A DNA stretch of 64,000 bases from Coptis chinensis (Eukaryota > Streptophyta > Magnoliopsida > Ranunculales > Ranunculaceae). The notes below the pieces were generated by a model. It was not told the origin of the DNA, did not search any database, and was given only the letters and a program-made list of their open reading frames with translations. Below are positions 1 to 11,538 of the stretch, one piece after another. The translations under genes were made by a program, and so were the position numbers. The stretch spans positions 67,215,001 through 67,279,000 of the forward strand of contig CM027384.1 in NCBI GenBank assembly GCA_015680905.1, read 5' to 3'. Every line of letters starts with the position of its first letter. Within the stretch, counting starts at the first letter, position 1.

Positions 1-445
1 CGCAAGCACCCAAATCAAGCAACCGTTTGGATAACAACAGAAAGTTCGTTGTCCTGACACGCTCTCCCAGCTACATACTGGAAAAGATCAAGCGAGCCTC
101 ATACTTCCAGCCTAACGTATGACAACCCGCAGACCGACCGACAAGCCCTACTGTGCATTCCACAAAGCAAAATGTCACGAGACCGACGCTTGCTGGGGGC
201 TCAAACATTATCTCCAAGATCTCATTGAAGCAAGACATATAAAACAATACACCAACATTGCTGACGGCGACTTGTGCCACAAGCTTATGGCTGGCCGAGT
301 GCATAGCAGATTTCCACCCCGCCGGGAACACCAAAGCATCCAAGCTCGCTATCGCAGAGAGGACGCCCCATCGACCATTCTCGTCATGATCACCGCCCGC
401 ACTCGTCAATTCGTGACAACGGCAGAACTATCCATATGATCACTT
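1..445 (+). pseudogene. Tat gag C-terminal fragment
   Basis: The frame starting at 119 encodes a Cys/His-containing stretch, YCAFHKAKCHETDACWGLKH, followed by a segment ending IEARHIKQYTN. This matches the C-terminal end of Tat gag, which usually has a pattern like YCxxHxxxxHxTxxCxxLKxxIExLI. The stretch before 119 is probably the same gag but I did not resolve its frame. Gag forms the virus-like particle. Most of the protein lies outside the window, so this is a fragment. Confidence 0.65.
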
Positions 446-489
446 TCCCTAGATGATTATGTTACTTCTTCCAGAGAGAAACGAAGGCG

Positions 490-918
490 TGTCGGGGCTC
501 TTCAAGAAGTCTATCATTTTTCTTCACAAGCAGCACACGCCCCGCGACATTCGGGTCGCCATTCAGGGGATATCACCTTCACAGAGGCTGACCTCACCCC
601 TCACAACGATGCGCTTGTCGTCCACGTCAGGATCAGTGACTAGATAGTTAAGCGCGTCCTGATAGACCCTGGCATAGCTCATGCGACATTTTGTTCTACC
701 ACACAATTCAGGAGATGAATCTACCCAAGTCAGTCTTCATAGATCCTATTGCTCCTCTTTATGGGTTCAATGGCTCCAGAGCTGACCCAATCGGTGACAT
801 TATACTCCCAGTTTCAGTGGGATTAAGAGAGGATAAAGTCATCTTCAATACGCGTTTCAGCGTCTTGGACATCAAGTTGTCCTACAACGCCATCCTAGGA
901 CGGCATTGGATTCATTAA
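490..918 (+). pseudogene. Tat aspartic protease remnant
   Basis: One frame upstream of 690 reads LTPHNDALVVHVRISD, a stop, then IVKRVLIDPG. In the family this is followed by the active-site DxGS motif. Here the site reads DPGIAHATF, so it has lost the usual residues. The frame at 691-918 continues with IAPLYGFNGS and ends with YNAILGRHWIH, the typical Tat protease end (YNAILGRP-). The domain is recognisable but has at least one stop and a frame change, so it is inactive. Confidence 0.7.
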
Positions 919-1362
919 ATGTAGGCCGTACAGTCTACACTGCATCAAGTCCTTCGTTTTCCAGGCCCCCGGGGCATGATGGAGCTTCATAGCAACCAGC
1001 TCGAAGCCTATCACTGTAATCAAATCCTCTCAGCGAACAAGACCGCTGAGGCCCCAATCAGCATAAGAGATGAGCCCACCAGCTACACTATGGCCAAAGA
1101 CTTGGTTGCCGAAGTCAGAGGCAACGCACCAACTCAGAGCGCATGAGGCTCTAACAAGAAGGCCTATCCATCTGTACAGACCCCGAAAGTCGCCAAGGCA
1201 GCCACTAATTCATTAGTCAAGACACCAGAGATCGCTCCCGTAATCAGTGCTCCACCTGTTCAGACCCCAGAGGTCGCCCCACCAGATCCCATATTGCCAA
1301 AATAGCTTCTGCAGCATACTCCAGCCTCTGTTGTCATAACCACAGAAGTCATCCCAGACTCT

Positions 1363-2616
1363 GTGGTCATAACCATAGAAAACGCTCCAACTCCTGCAGC
1401 AACTCCAATCACTCATCAGACCAACAACGCATCCACAGAGCTCAACCCCTCAAAGGACGCTCTCCCAACACAAGCTATGGCACCAGCTGAAGAGAGGCAG
1501 CGAGTGAATCTAGGAACGGAAGACAACCCTAAGTTCGTCTATGTAGGGGCTAACCTCGACCCCACACTCAAAGTCCAGCTTGTAAACTTTTTGTCCATGA
1601 ATAAAGATATTTTCGCTTGGTCGTATATTGACGTGCCAGGTATAGATCCTAGTGTTGCCTGCCATAAGTTGAATGTCAACCCTAGTGCCAAACCAGTTCG
1701 ACAGCGACCTAGGAGACTATCACTACGATTTCAAAAAGCAATCAATATTGAGGTCGATAAACTCAAGCAAGTCGGGTTCATCCGAAAGGTCGACTACCCA
1801 GATTGGATCGCTAACATAGTGGCTGTTCCAAAAAAGAATGGCACGGTTCACCTTTGCGTTGACTTCACCAATGTCAACCAAGAAACACCCAAAGACAACT
1901 TCCCGTTACTAAGGATCGACCGACTTGTGGACCAGACCTGCGGCCACGAGCTCCTCTCCTTCATGGATGCCTATAGTGGGTACAACCAAATACCACTTGC
2001 AGAAGAAGATCAAGAGAAAACGTCCTTCATTACAGAACAGGGGATTTACTGCTACAACGTTCTCCCATCCGGCCTCAAGAACGCTGGAGCGACGTATCAA
2101 CGAATGATAACTGACATGTTCCAGGACATGTTAGGCGATACCATGGAAGTATATATTGATGACATGGTCATCAAGAGCAAAAAAGTAGGTGACCACCTCA
2201 TTCACCTCGAGCAAGCGTTCTCCAGGTTACGCCGAACTCGCATGAAGCTGAACCCAGAAAAATGCCATTTCGGAGCATCCTCCGGCAAATTTCTGGGCTA
2301 TCAGTTCTCACAGCATGGGATCGAAGCTAACCCAGATCAAATCCACGCGTTCTTGGATATGCCCGACCCGCAGACAAAGAAACAGATACAGAAGCTATCA
2401 GGCATGGTTGCTGCACTCAACCGATTCATATCCAGGGCATCAGACAAGTGCCGACTGTTCTTACAACTCCTCAAAAAAGGCGAGCAGTTCTCATGGAAAC
2501 CAACAGACGGCGAAACGCTGGGGCTTTATCTAGCAATATCAGATTTTTCTATTAGTTCGGTTCTATTCAAGGCAAACAATCAACAACTCAGAGAAACCAA
2601 TCTACTTTACGATTAA
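1363..2616 (+). pseudogene. Tat reverse transcriptase
   Basis: This 417-codon open stretch contains the palm and fingers of a Ty3/gypsy RT. Visible blocks are FIRKVDYPDWIANIVAVPKK, LCVDFTNVN, FMDAYSGYNQI and LPSGLKNAGATYQRM. The catalytic YIDDMVIKS has its YIDD codons at 2152-2163, and FLGYQFSQHGIEANPDQI follows. The segment before about codon 65 is the proline-rich linker from protease. Catalytic aspartates are intact, but the frame is lost at about 2616 in the following RNase H, so the polyprotein cannot be made. Lineage is inferred from the downstream second RNase H. Confidence 0.9.
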
Positions 2617-3367
2617 GACACTAACTCCAGCCGAAAAGAACTACTCTTACATCGAAAGAGCAGTTTTAGCACTATTATACTATGCAAGGAAATTCAGGCC
2701 ATATTTCCAAGCACACCCAATCAAAGTACTCACCGACCTCCCGTTGAAGAAAATACTTCACAAGAAAAACAAGACAACTCGCATGGCGGTTTGGACTGAA
2801 GAGCTCGGCGAACATCACAACGAGTTCGTCCCACGCACCTCGCAGAAGGGACAAGTCGTGGTTGATTTCCTTGCCGACTTCCCTATGGACGATCTACATT
2901 GGGAGCCAGAGACAAACATCCTACCCCCCAAGCACAACGACAAGACTGTTTGGTCCCTCTTTGTAGATGGTTCCAGCAACCCTGGCGGAAGTGGCGTTGG
3001 CGTCGTGTTAGTATCGCCCGCCGGAGTAGTAATGGAGAAATCAGTTCACATCGACTTTGCGACCTCCAACAATGAAGCGGAGTACGAGGCAGTAATTATG
3101 GGGCTTAGAATGACGCTACAGCTGGGTGTACAAGAGCTTCAAGTCTTTAGTGACTCGCAACTGATCGTTTGCCAGATTGCTAAAGAGTACACTACCCACG
3201 AAGGTAACCTTTCTAAATACCTTAAAGTTGTTAATCAGTTACTTCTATCTTTCAAAAGGGCCACCATGCACCACTTTTTGCGCGACGAGAACCGCCACGT
3301 AGACAGTTTAGCCTACTTGGCTACTCAAACACCGAACCGCACCCGAGACAACTCCTCATTGAAGTAG
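2617..3367 (+). pseudogene. Tat RNase H plus second (archaeal-type) RNase H
   Basis: From about 2617 a frame reads TLTPAEKNYSYIERAVLALL, the gypsy RNase H, and continues into the 207-codon frame at 2744. The latter carries a second RNase H with VDGSSNPGGSGVGVVL, ATSNNEAEYEAVIMGL and VFSDSQLIVCQI. These supply the D, E and D catalytic residues; RHVDSLAYLA near the end supplies the last D. Two RNase H domains in series are diagnostic of the Tat clade. The frame ends at 3367, before integrase. Confidence 0.88.
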
Positions 3368-3399
3368 TTGACCGACCTACCTACCAAGTAGAGCACGTC

Positions 3400-4662
3400 T
3401 TAGAAGTCAGTGACCTATGCCCATTCTCTGAGGATCAGATAAGCCAAACATGGATGTAGCCCATCATAGAGTACATTCAGAGGGGAACACTCCTAGTAGA
3501 ACAGAGCAAGGCCAGGCAGATACCATATCAAGCACGTCGCTATTGTGTTATGAATAACAAGTTGTTTAGAAAATATGATGGAGGACCTCACTTGGGGTGC
3601 ATAAGTCCAACTCAAGGTCAATTGATTTTGGCCGAGATTCATGAAAAGAATGCGGTAATCATGTTGGAGGTCATTCTTTGGCCCACAAAGCAATCTCTCA
3701 AGGATACTTTTGGTCTCGCATGCAGATCGACGCCAAAACATATGTTCTCAAATGCATCAAATGCCAAACCTTTGGCCACAACATCATCCAACCGGCTCGC
3801 GAGTTGATCAGCATCGCAAGTCCCTGGTCATTCCATATGTGGGGAATGGACATCATGGGACCATTCATCCCACAGAAAAGCACAGGGTTCCGCTTTGTTT
3901 TAGCTGCAACTGATTACTTCACTAAGTGGATCGAAGCAGTTCCTTTGGTACATGTCAAGGAGTCACATGTTAGAAATTTCATTTGGACTCACATTATCAC
4001 CAGATTTGGTCTGCCATATACCTTGGTGATGGACAATGGTTCCCAGTTCAAAGGCAAAACGGTCAAAGAATTTTTGGCCAAGTGGAAGACAGTTCACGCA
4101 TTCTCCACTCCACAGTACGCTCAAAGCAATGGTCAAGTAGAGGCCAGCAATAATGCCATATTAGAAAACTTAAAGAAAAAGATAGAAAAGAACAAGAGCC
4201 AATGGCCAAACCTGCTAGAGAATATTCTGTAGGCTCATCGCACCACAACTCGCTCCAGCACAGGCGAATCACCTTTCTCCTTATGTTATGGCACAGAAGC
4301 TGTTATTCCCACCGAACTGACAATCACAACAACTAGATCCGAGCTTGTCAGGACATAATGACTCGGTCTTAGCCCGAGAGGTTGATTTGTTGGAGGAACG
4401 CCGCGACCTGGCAACTATCAGAGTGGCATCGTATCAATAGATTCTAAAGAGGTCCTACAACAAACGAGTACATCCTAGATCCTTCCAACTTGGTGATCTA
4501 GTTCTGAAAAAGACACAGGATGACTCTAAACTAACAGCAACATGGGAAGGACCGTACATAGTGGACCGAGTTGTTGGCAATGGGGATTACTGGATCAAGA
4601 CACAAGAAGGGAAACCACTACCACGACCCTGGAACACTTACTTGTTAAAGAGATTTTATTAA
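3400..4662 (+). pseudogene. Tat integrase
   Basis: The zinc-binding region is split between two frames (about 3550-3720 and from 3678), with the CIKC pair in LKCIKCQTFGH. The catalytic core has the D,D,E triad: WGMDIMGPF, LVMDNGSQFKG and SNGQVEASN. A TAG at about 4230 interrupts the frame. Beyond it the C-terminal part continues (CYGTEAVIPTEL, FQLGDLVLKK, WEGPYIVDRVV) and ends with a TAA at 4660-4662. The triad is preserved but the gene is broken by a frameshift and stops. Confidence 0.88.
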
Positions 4663-4760
4663 TAAAAATTCAGTCTTGTACACAATCATGTTTTTAATCT
4701 TTGTCAATTCAGATAGTTTAGTTACATTCGTATTGTCAACCACTCTATTTAAATCCTTCT

Positions 4761-5320
4761 AGGATCAACTCCGTGAGAGCGCTCTCAGTGAGCAGAACGC
4801 CCTCAGGGCCTACAAACGCTCTCAGCGAGCAACACGCCTTCAGAGGTCAAATACGCTTTTCGCGAGCAGAACGCTCTCAGGAGCTTACAGGCTCATAATC
4901 TCTCCAAACCTCGCTCAGTTGAGGACCTATACTTCTAGGATCAACTCCGTGAGAACGCTCTCAGTGAGCAGAACGCCCTCAGGGGCTACAAACGCTCTCA
5001 GTGAGTAACACGCCTTTAGAGGTCAAATACGCTCTTCGCGAGCAGAACGCTTTCAGGAGCCTACAGGCTCATAGACTCTCCAAACCTCGCTCAGTTGAGG
5101 ACCTATACTTCTAGGGTGAACTCCGTGAGAACGCTCTCAGTGAGCAGAACACCCTCAGGGGTTACAAACGCTCTCAGCGAGCAACACGCCTCCAGAAGCT
5201 TAATACGCTCTTCGCAAGCAGAATGCTCTCAAGAGCTTACCAGCTCATGGCCTCCCTAATTCTCACTAGTTGGGGACCTATACCTCTAAGATCAGCTCAG
5301 GGAGGTCGTTCTCCTGAGCA
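4761..5320 (+). repeat. 176-bp tandem repeat downstream of Tat pol
   Basis: Copies begin at 4761, 4937, 5113 and 5289, an exact 176-bp step. The first three are full and the fourth is partial and diverged. Each unit is built from shorter related words such as GCTCTCAGTGAGCAGAACGC and CGCTCTCAGCGAGCA, so it probably arose from a smaller ancestral repeat. Tandem arrays in the 3' untranslated part of Tat/Ogre elements are known and can seed satellites. Confidence 0.93.
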
Positions 5321-5728
5321 ATACTTCACAAGCATAACACTTTCTTAAACTAAATCTCAGAGGCGTACCACAAGCGCCATACACAAAATAATAACTACAA
5401 GTAGGCAAGCAAAACATGGAATTACATATACATTCACCAATCGAATTACCCGGCCAATGCCAGGAAGCCAGTTCCAATCCACCGATCTGCTGGGTCTACC
5501 CAGAAAATCCAGATCGGTTTTTTGAATAATGGGAGCAAAATTAATGAACTGCCACTTCGTGGAAACCTGTTCTCAGTATCAACTAAGGCGAATTGTTTAG
5601 GCAAGCCTGAAAACACAGCTCTGTTGTTTAACTCTCATAGAGAAGAGAACACACAAAACAGTTATCCAACTTAAACATTTTTCAAAAACAAGATGAGAAA
5701 TCACCATCAAGGAGCAACCACAACATGT
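5321..5728. other. Tat 3' untranslated stretch between tandem repeat and antisense gene B
   Basis: No coding signal was found. The part at about 5560-5690 (AACACAGCTCTGTTGTTTA and a later TTTTTCAAAAACA) resembles 7425-7500 beside antisense gene A. It looks like the duplicated 3' flank of the antisense gene. Confidence 0.55.
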
Positions 5729-6702
5729 TTATCCTCTGGGGCAGCACTGGTTGACGGAGGGTGCCTTGCCGATCTCAGCACAATGCGCATATCCAGTACC
5801 CTGGTTTCCTTGTGCCTTCTTCAACTGGAAGTATTTCTCATCCAGTTCGGCATACTGAGCACAGGCCGTGGTATACACATCTTGAGCTTTGTGTGCGACC
5901 CCCTGACATTGCTTGGCGTACTCAGTGACTTCCGCTAACTTTCCTTGCAGATCAGTCATCGCTGCAACAAGCTTAGCGTTCTCATCCTCAGCCGCACGGT
6001 ACTTATCTGTCATGACGTCCAGCTTCATCTTGTCAACTCCCCACGCAGCTCGCAGACATCCCATCTCGACTCGGGAGTTGACATCAGTATCAGCAGGGTG
6101 CTACACAGCATTCTTCAGTTTGTCATACCCCGCCAGAAACTACAAGGACAAGTTCAAGGTTACGATCCCTTACGAAATAGAGTGACAAGCCTAACAAGTA
6201 AACACTCACCAAACAATTAGCCATGTCCATGGTGCCCAGGAGCGTGTCCATATCTTCATCCTCAATCTCAGCTTTGTTGTCGTCCAGCATGATCCCCTTT
6301 AGCAGACTGGTCGCTATGGGCGCCGAGTGGAAGTTGCAGTTAGAGCCTTTCACCGCACGCTTCTTCCCCGTTCTCCCCATATAGTAGAATTCGCTCCCCA
6401 CATCCCCGATATGAGGAGGCAAACTCTCACCAGCGACGTGATGACCTTTGCCCCTGTGTCGCTAGCTCCTCCTCAAGAGCGATTAATTGTCGTCGACTTT
6501 GCCGAGGCGACCTGAAGACAATGCCACCCGTCGCGCGACCTGAACTCCTGGGTCGCTTGTTGCTCTTGGCCCCTGACGCTACAACTTTTCTTTTGCCACG
6601 ATCTCCATGAACAAGCGGGTGGAACTCCATTTCTTCCATTATCAGAGGGGAGCTCTCTCTCAAACTCCCTTCTCCCTTGACATATTTGCGGCACCTGGCC
6701 AT
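5729..6702 (-). pseudogene. Antisense gene, copy B (partial duplicate) in the Tat element
   Basis: On the strand opposite to pol, a basic region reads to about 6430. Then, after a frame change, come TGKKRAVKGSNCNFHSAP and IATSLLKGIML, and DMANCL ends at 6210, followed by GTGAGT. A 70-nt intron (6209-6140, ending TTGTAG) leads to FLAGYDKLKNAV, a stop, then a coiled-coil-like segment (VDKMKLDVMTDKYRAAEDEN onward) ending at 5729. The same blocks occur in copy A at 7488-8661. The N-terminal domain of copy A is missing. Antisense genes downstream of integrase are known in Tat elements such as Grande; the protein's role is unknown. Stops make this a pseudogene. Confidence 0.7.
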
Positions 6703-7487
6703 AAATAAACCTACGCAGGACGCAGGTTAAATAAACAAACCTCAGGTTCCTTTTCAACAAAACAAAAGGGAGGGACAGTCAAACAGAGAAGCCAAACGTA
6801 CCTGAGTAAACCGACGAAGTAAACGACGCAACACAGTCGAGAGAAGAGACGCGGTAGCAAGAAGAAAAGCAAAGGAAGAGCAAATGTCTTTGCTCTTCCA
6901 AGAACACTACTACTTATGGTAAAGTAACGTATCTTCCCAAGACTGGTCATGATGGCATCGAGACGCCAAAATGGCAGGCCACCTGGCAGCCATCATGTCA
7001 TGTCTCCCGACCACCCATATTCTTACACGTGCCACGCACGCATACATTGTAACTCAGGTAGCTCCCGGGTAGAGAACGCCCCTTGCGTCCTCAAGACATG
7101 TGCGACCTACACTGTTTAAATTGAATAACAAGCACGACAGACCAGCAAAGTCATAGGTCATCGAGACCGTACCCTCTATACGACAAGTCGCAACAGCATA
7201 CACATACTTGCAGAATGCAAACATTCATATCATACACAATACTACTTATATTAAGCAAAACAACATATTTCACATTCATGAAAAGGAGCGAACTGACGAC
7301 CTCAGGGAAGCCTCAGTTTGCAGACTAACCGAGCTGCTGAGAATACTTAGGAAATCCAACTCAGTTAGCCACTAGTCATCATAATCACAGGCAAAGAAGA
7401 AAAGCGAGCTGCCCCGGTCAATCCAGGAAACCAGCTCTATTGTTTACTACCAAAGGCCAGTTATAACCACAAACACTAACAACTTTT
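6703..7487. other. Spacer between the two antisense gene copies
   Basis: No convincing coding sequence was found. The minus-strand frame at 6711-6950 is hydrophobic and of unusual composition, and I take it as chance or intron. The right end (about 7425-7487) resembles the stretch left of copy B and probably is the 3' untranslated region of copy A. Confidence 0.5.
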
Positions 7488-9813
7488 TCAAACAACATCA
7501 TCAAAGTTTTCTGCAAGGAGGACATTCAACACTTGGGCAGAGCTCAAATCACTAGAAGATGCCACAACTGCCTCGGTAATGGCCACATTCAGCTCGCCAG
7601 AACCTTAAAGTTGATCATTCACCACACCAGTAATAGGGGGAAGCACGATTGCAGGAACAGTGCTAGCATCTTTGAGTAGCTCGCCCCCGCGTTCTCCGGC
7701 TCTCGCTTCCTCCCCCCCGCAGGTCGTCACATTTTCTTCCAGGTTCCACCTTAGCACGGATGGCGAGATAGGCCTCTTTCGCATGCAATGTGGAAGTTTT
7801 ACATCGTTCCGCATAGGCTTTCGCTGCGACCAGCTGGCCCTTCAACGCCTCTACCTCATGCTTCAGCTCGATCGACTCATTCACGGCAGATGTCTTCTCC
7901 AGCATCAAGGCAGTGAGTTGGGGCTTCAAAGCGTCTAGTTCTTTCTTCTCAGACTATTGCACAGCTCGAAGATTCGAAAGCTCGTCCCTCAGCGACTCGA
8001 CCTCTGTCTTCTCCAGCTCAGCGAACTAAGCGGTCGTCTTCAGCTTCTGGTACCTAGCGATCAACTGCGACAACTCGCACAGGATATCACGTTAACATCA
8101 AACAACAACATATAACACAATAAAACAGCCAAGTTTTAACGCAAAAGTTACTCACCAGGCACATCGCCTTATCCATCCCCCTTAGATTCGACTCCAGCTC
8201 CATCGCGATCCGTGTCTTTTTTTCTATCACCGGTCGGCCATTATACTCTCCAGCAAACAAGCAGCTATGGGTGTGGACTTGTAGCTGCAGTCCGACCTCC
8301 TCACATAGCGCTTCTTCCCAGTCACTTCATCTATATACATCAGGTTGCATTCCAGCTCATCTTTCCCAGCACTAGAGTGCCCCTTACCAGTCTCTCTCAT
8401 ACCAACCTTCCCCTTCATCTTGCCAGAAGTATCTCCAACAACCCTGGTCGGAGTGACCTCTGGGGTGTCCTCACCCAGAACGATGAAGTCGGGCATCGGT
8501 CTCGCTCTCGAGCTACGAGCTGCCCTGCCCCCAGTTCGCCCTTCACCACCCCCTAGTGTAGTCTCAGCTACCCTCGCAACCTTGGAAGGTCGAGACTCTG
8601 GGTCGTTACCCTTCCTCGTCGACAAGCGAGGTTCAGGGATTTCAAAGAGAGAGTCCTCCAAATCGAATGGAGAGTCCTTTTGACCCTGCCCAACTCCCGA
8701 TCCAGACGTACCAGCACCTCCGGCGGGTCACTTCACCCCAGTACGACCGCGGTTCTTATCTTCCCTAGTCACCAGATCACTCTGACACTTTTCCATCACA
8801 AGGTTCCTCGACGTTCTCCCGCTCACCTTACCTCGCGCCCTGCTCTTTTGCACCTCCCTTTTCTCCCTAATCGCAGGTCCGCCTCGTTCCTTAAAGAAAT
8901 GTGCGACTTCCGGAAGCTTCGCTTGTTTCTCAACTCGAGTCAACCTAGCGAACTTCTCAATCACCTTTCGGCTCGTCTCCATTTCTATGGAGATATCTGC
9001 AAAGACAACAAAATAGTAATATCAGTACAGCTCAACTAACGCAAGATCAATATTCTTAAAGAGCGTACTGGTACCCACCAGTAAAGTCGCATATTTTATT
9101 TTCCACACTGAACCCGCTCGCATAGTAGTTTCCCACAAGCAGAAATGGTCTTTTATCCCAAGACTCATTACTCACACCATCCAAAATGCTCGACAGCTTA
9201 GCTCGGGTTTGCAAGCTAAAGTTAAGCGACCGAGATCGTTTTAGGGAGTAATGTTCAATAATATCAGCGACCTCTATCCGGTATTCACCATTGGCGTTTA
9301 GCAAGTCAAACACCTTGAACAACCACCACGTGTTACCCACAAACTGAATAGGTGCTTTGCCATAGCGGTTCAAGAATTCACAAACCAGCTTAGAGAATGG
9401 TATCGTCATATGCGCGCTCAGCTGCCCCTCACAGACGATAACCCCATAGTTCGGTGGGGTATACCTATTGCTAAAGACCAGAGCATTCTGTGCAGGCTCA
9501 TGGATCTCCAGACCGCTTACGGTTATCCCATATTTTTTCCTTTAATAGGGGAATGCCCTCAAAGTGTGTCTGTCCACGCCTTTTAGCGGTACCACCGACG
9601 CCGACCCTCCCTGCGATTGACAGTGAAGTGCTTCAAAGACCCACGATGCAGATCGAGCCTCATCTTCCCCACTTCCGCCTCCTCAACTGCTTCATCTTCA
9701 TCACCAGCCTCACTCACCCCACACACCGACTCATCTTTCTCTTCCTCCTCATCAGCCCAACCAAGAGAAACTTTGCGGACCTCATAAGATCGCGTATCAT
9801 CTGAGTCAGACAT
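7488..9813 (-). pseudogene. Antisense gene, copy A (gypsy-type 'Transposase_28'-like) in the Tat element
   Basis: Transcription would run from the 3' LTR side. The start at 9813 begins MSDSDDTRSYEVRKVSLGW and is acidic. From about 9540 to 9056 lies a domain with ITVSGLEIHEPAQNALVF, FSKLVCEFLNRYGKAPIQF and WWLFKVFDLL. It resembles the Pfam family for putative gypsy-type transposon proteins (PF04195), recognised by pattern, not by search. A basic linker follows, then TGKKRYVRRSDCSYKSTP and IAACLLESIM, and KAMCL ends at 8156 at a GTGAGT donor. After a 91-nt intron (8155-8065) come RYQKLKTTA, a stop, and a long coiled coil, ending at a TGA at 7488-7490. Several frameshifts and stops are present. 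Confidence 0.72.
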
Positions 9814-10119
9814 CTCTCTTTCGCCCTAACGATTCTAGCCACTAGTAACTAAGCAAACGTTCTAACAACTCTAGAGCAAAGATTAAGCACGAAGCAAGAA
9901 GCAAGAGTTCAACAATGGCAGAAAACTAACCTGAACGCTGTTGCGGTACTGACTTATTTTCTACAAGGCGAAGCAGCAAAGTGATGTTTCAAAAATCGCA
10001 AGCGTAATCTTTGAACAACCGCCCCTCCAGTTTCCAAGGCATCATGATTATACCCTAGCCCTAACCGCACATGGCTTCCAACAAGCTGTCCTGTCTTTTC
10101 AAATCCCGAAAAAATGGGG

Positions 10120-10850
10120 TGGCACGTTTTTTTTTACGAATCGCCTTTCGATCCTCTCACGCGGATTTAACACGTGTCGAACATCTACGCCACTCCGCGG
10201 GATAACACAGGTCGTTCTCCTTAACTAGTCAGGTATTTCCAACTCTAACATGCTCCGCACGCGCTACCATTTTCTCTCAGCAAGCCGCTTCCATGACCGG
10301 CACACCCTACTGAGAGGGGATTGTGTAAGGGAGTGATATCCTCTTTCAAGAATATCAGGCGCGTACTCAGTATGATGGAAATACCACACCGACCTGTAGA
10401 ATTAGATCGCGTTCCCAAGCTAAGAGAATGTTCCAGAACAGTTCGCGCCAGCATGTGAACTAGGCTATAACGTGACTCAGCTTATTTTCTAGAAGTAATC
10501 ATGAACAGAGATGCACATGCACAAATCACTGCCACCAGCTACTGACCACTACCACAAGCTACTTGCCCAGACTAATAATCCACATCATCACAGCAGACCT
10601 ATAAAGACAGTACTCACACGCCTCCTTAAATCTAGACCCCACGTTTGTGATACACTTTACACGTGGTGGGCGAAGATTCACTCTCAACATCTATAAATAC
10701 CCCTCCTATGAACTACGCCAGACCTGATTCTTCTCTCCCATCAGAATCGAGAACAAGATACGTAGGCAGTTCGCTCCTAAGCCGAACTCGGTCCCAATAA
10801 TAACCCTTTCTAGTTCCCATTCAACTGTGTATGTAAAGGAAGCTGAAACA
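10120..10850 (+). repeat. Probable 3' LTR of the Tat element
   Basis: A purine-rich stretch, GAAAAAATGGGG, ends at 10119 and is followed by TGGCACG, a plausible LTR start. A TATA box lies at 10692. The region after it, with ATACGTAGGCAGTTCGCTCC, resembles the R/U5 portion of Tat LTRs. The 5' LTR is not in the window and I found no target duplication, so both edges are uncertain. Confidence 0.45.
10692..10699 (+). promoter_or_regulatory. TATA box in the Tat LTR
   Basis: TATAAATA sits in a C-rich context about 40 bases before the likely R region. It is the expected promoter of the sense transcript. Confidence 0.5.
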
Positions 10851-10937
10851 CGCCTTTACATTGGTGTTATGCATGTTCTTGTTTTTAGCTAAAACCCGCC
10901 TTTACATTGGTGTTATGCATGTTCTTGTTTTGAGCTG
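10851..10937 (+). repeat. 46-bp direct repeat, two copies
   Basis: CGCCTTTACATTGGTGTTAT begins at 10851 and again at 10897, and the copies continue through GCATGTTCTTGTTTT with few differences. It lies right beside the estimated LTR end and may be LTR sequence. Confidence 0.85.
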
Positions 10938-11538
10938 ACTAGCTATGCTCTTGTGCGTGGAAAATCATGTTCAATGGGATGTTTCTGACACGCACATTAC
11001 GTGCTGGACAGGCATGAGTATGTTGTTACAGCAATTTGACATGCTCTTGTTTTGGCCAGTGCAAACACGCCTTGGTTATGATCCGGGTCATGACCTGCAA
11101 GTTTTATTTTTGCTCATATATACTTAATACTTGGCCAGCTTCTAGGAGCAAAAATTTCATGTATACGGTGAAGCAGCATCAGTAGCAGGGTACGAAAATC
11201 AAACTGGCAACAATTTCAACACGGCAAATACGGCTCTACCTTATTCTCTAGTTTTACGTAATGAAGTTGGATTCAATTTATGTCAATGTTGTTTGCTTTT
11301 TACTTGGTAGTATTTGTTATTTTGTATGGTTTATCTGCCTCGTGATTTTTCCCACTCTATATTTTTTAAGCGTAACCCCTGCCTTACCGTATAAGCTCCA
11401 ACGTTTGCTTCCTTAATTACTCCACTCATGCATTTTTGGCTCTCCAAAGATCCTTGCATTTTTAGGTCGTTAACTGTTTATTTTTATTCAGTAATGCAAT
11501 TTCCTTATATACAGACAAAAGAGAACAAGTTCGCTTAC
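10938..11538. other. Intergenic or intron DNA after S28 exon 2
   Basis: I read the minus strand for the next S28 exon, which in the family begins right after GGSYGG with a LAAWF-like segment. It is not there. Nothing else is recognisable. Confidence 0.5.

Larger units (their letters stand above)
1..10850 (+). mobile_element. Tat-lineage Ty3/gypsy retrotransposon, 5' end outside window
   Basis: The order gag tail, protease, RT, RNase H, a second archaeal-type RNase H, integrase, 3' tandem repeats, antisense genes and LTR is that of the plant Tat (Ogre/Retand/Grande-like) clade. The second RNase H and extra ORFs downstream of integrase are known traits of that clade. The sense ORFs change frame several times and contain stops, so the copy is dead. 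The 5' LTR and most of gag lie left of the window. The right boundary near 10.85 kb is an estimate, because I found no target-site duplication. The element abuts the broken end of the S28 gene fragment, which suggests it inserted in or beside that gene. Confidence 0.85.

Noticed and set aside
71-409. 112-codon open frame on the minus strand opposite Tat gag
   Set aside because: It is a shadow of the gag frame on the other strand and has no recognisable domain.
4761-5320. CRISPR-like direct repeats
   Set aside because: Units are contiguous 176-bp tandem copies without unique spacers, in a plant retrotransposon.
10245-10454. Small minus-strand frame in the Tat LTR
   Set aside because: No similarity, and it lies in presumed U3 sequence.
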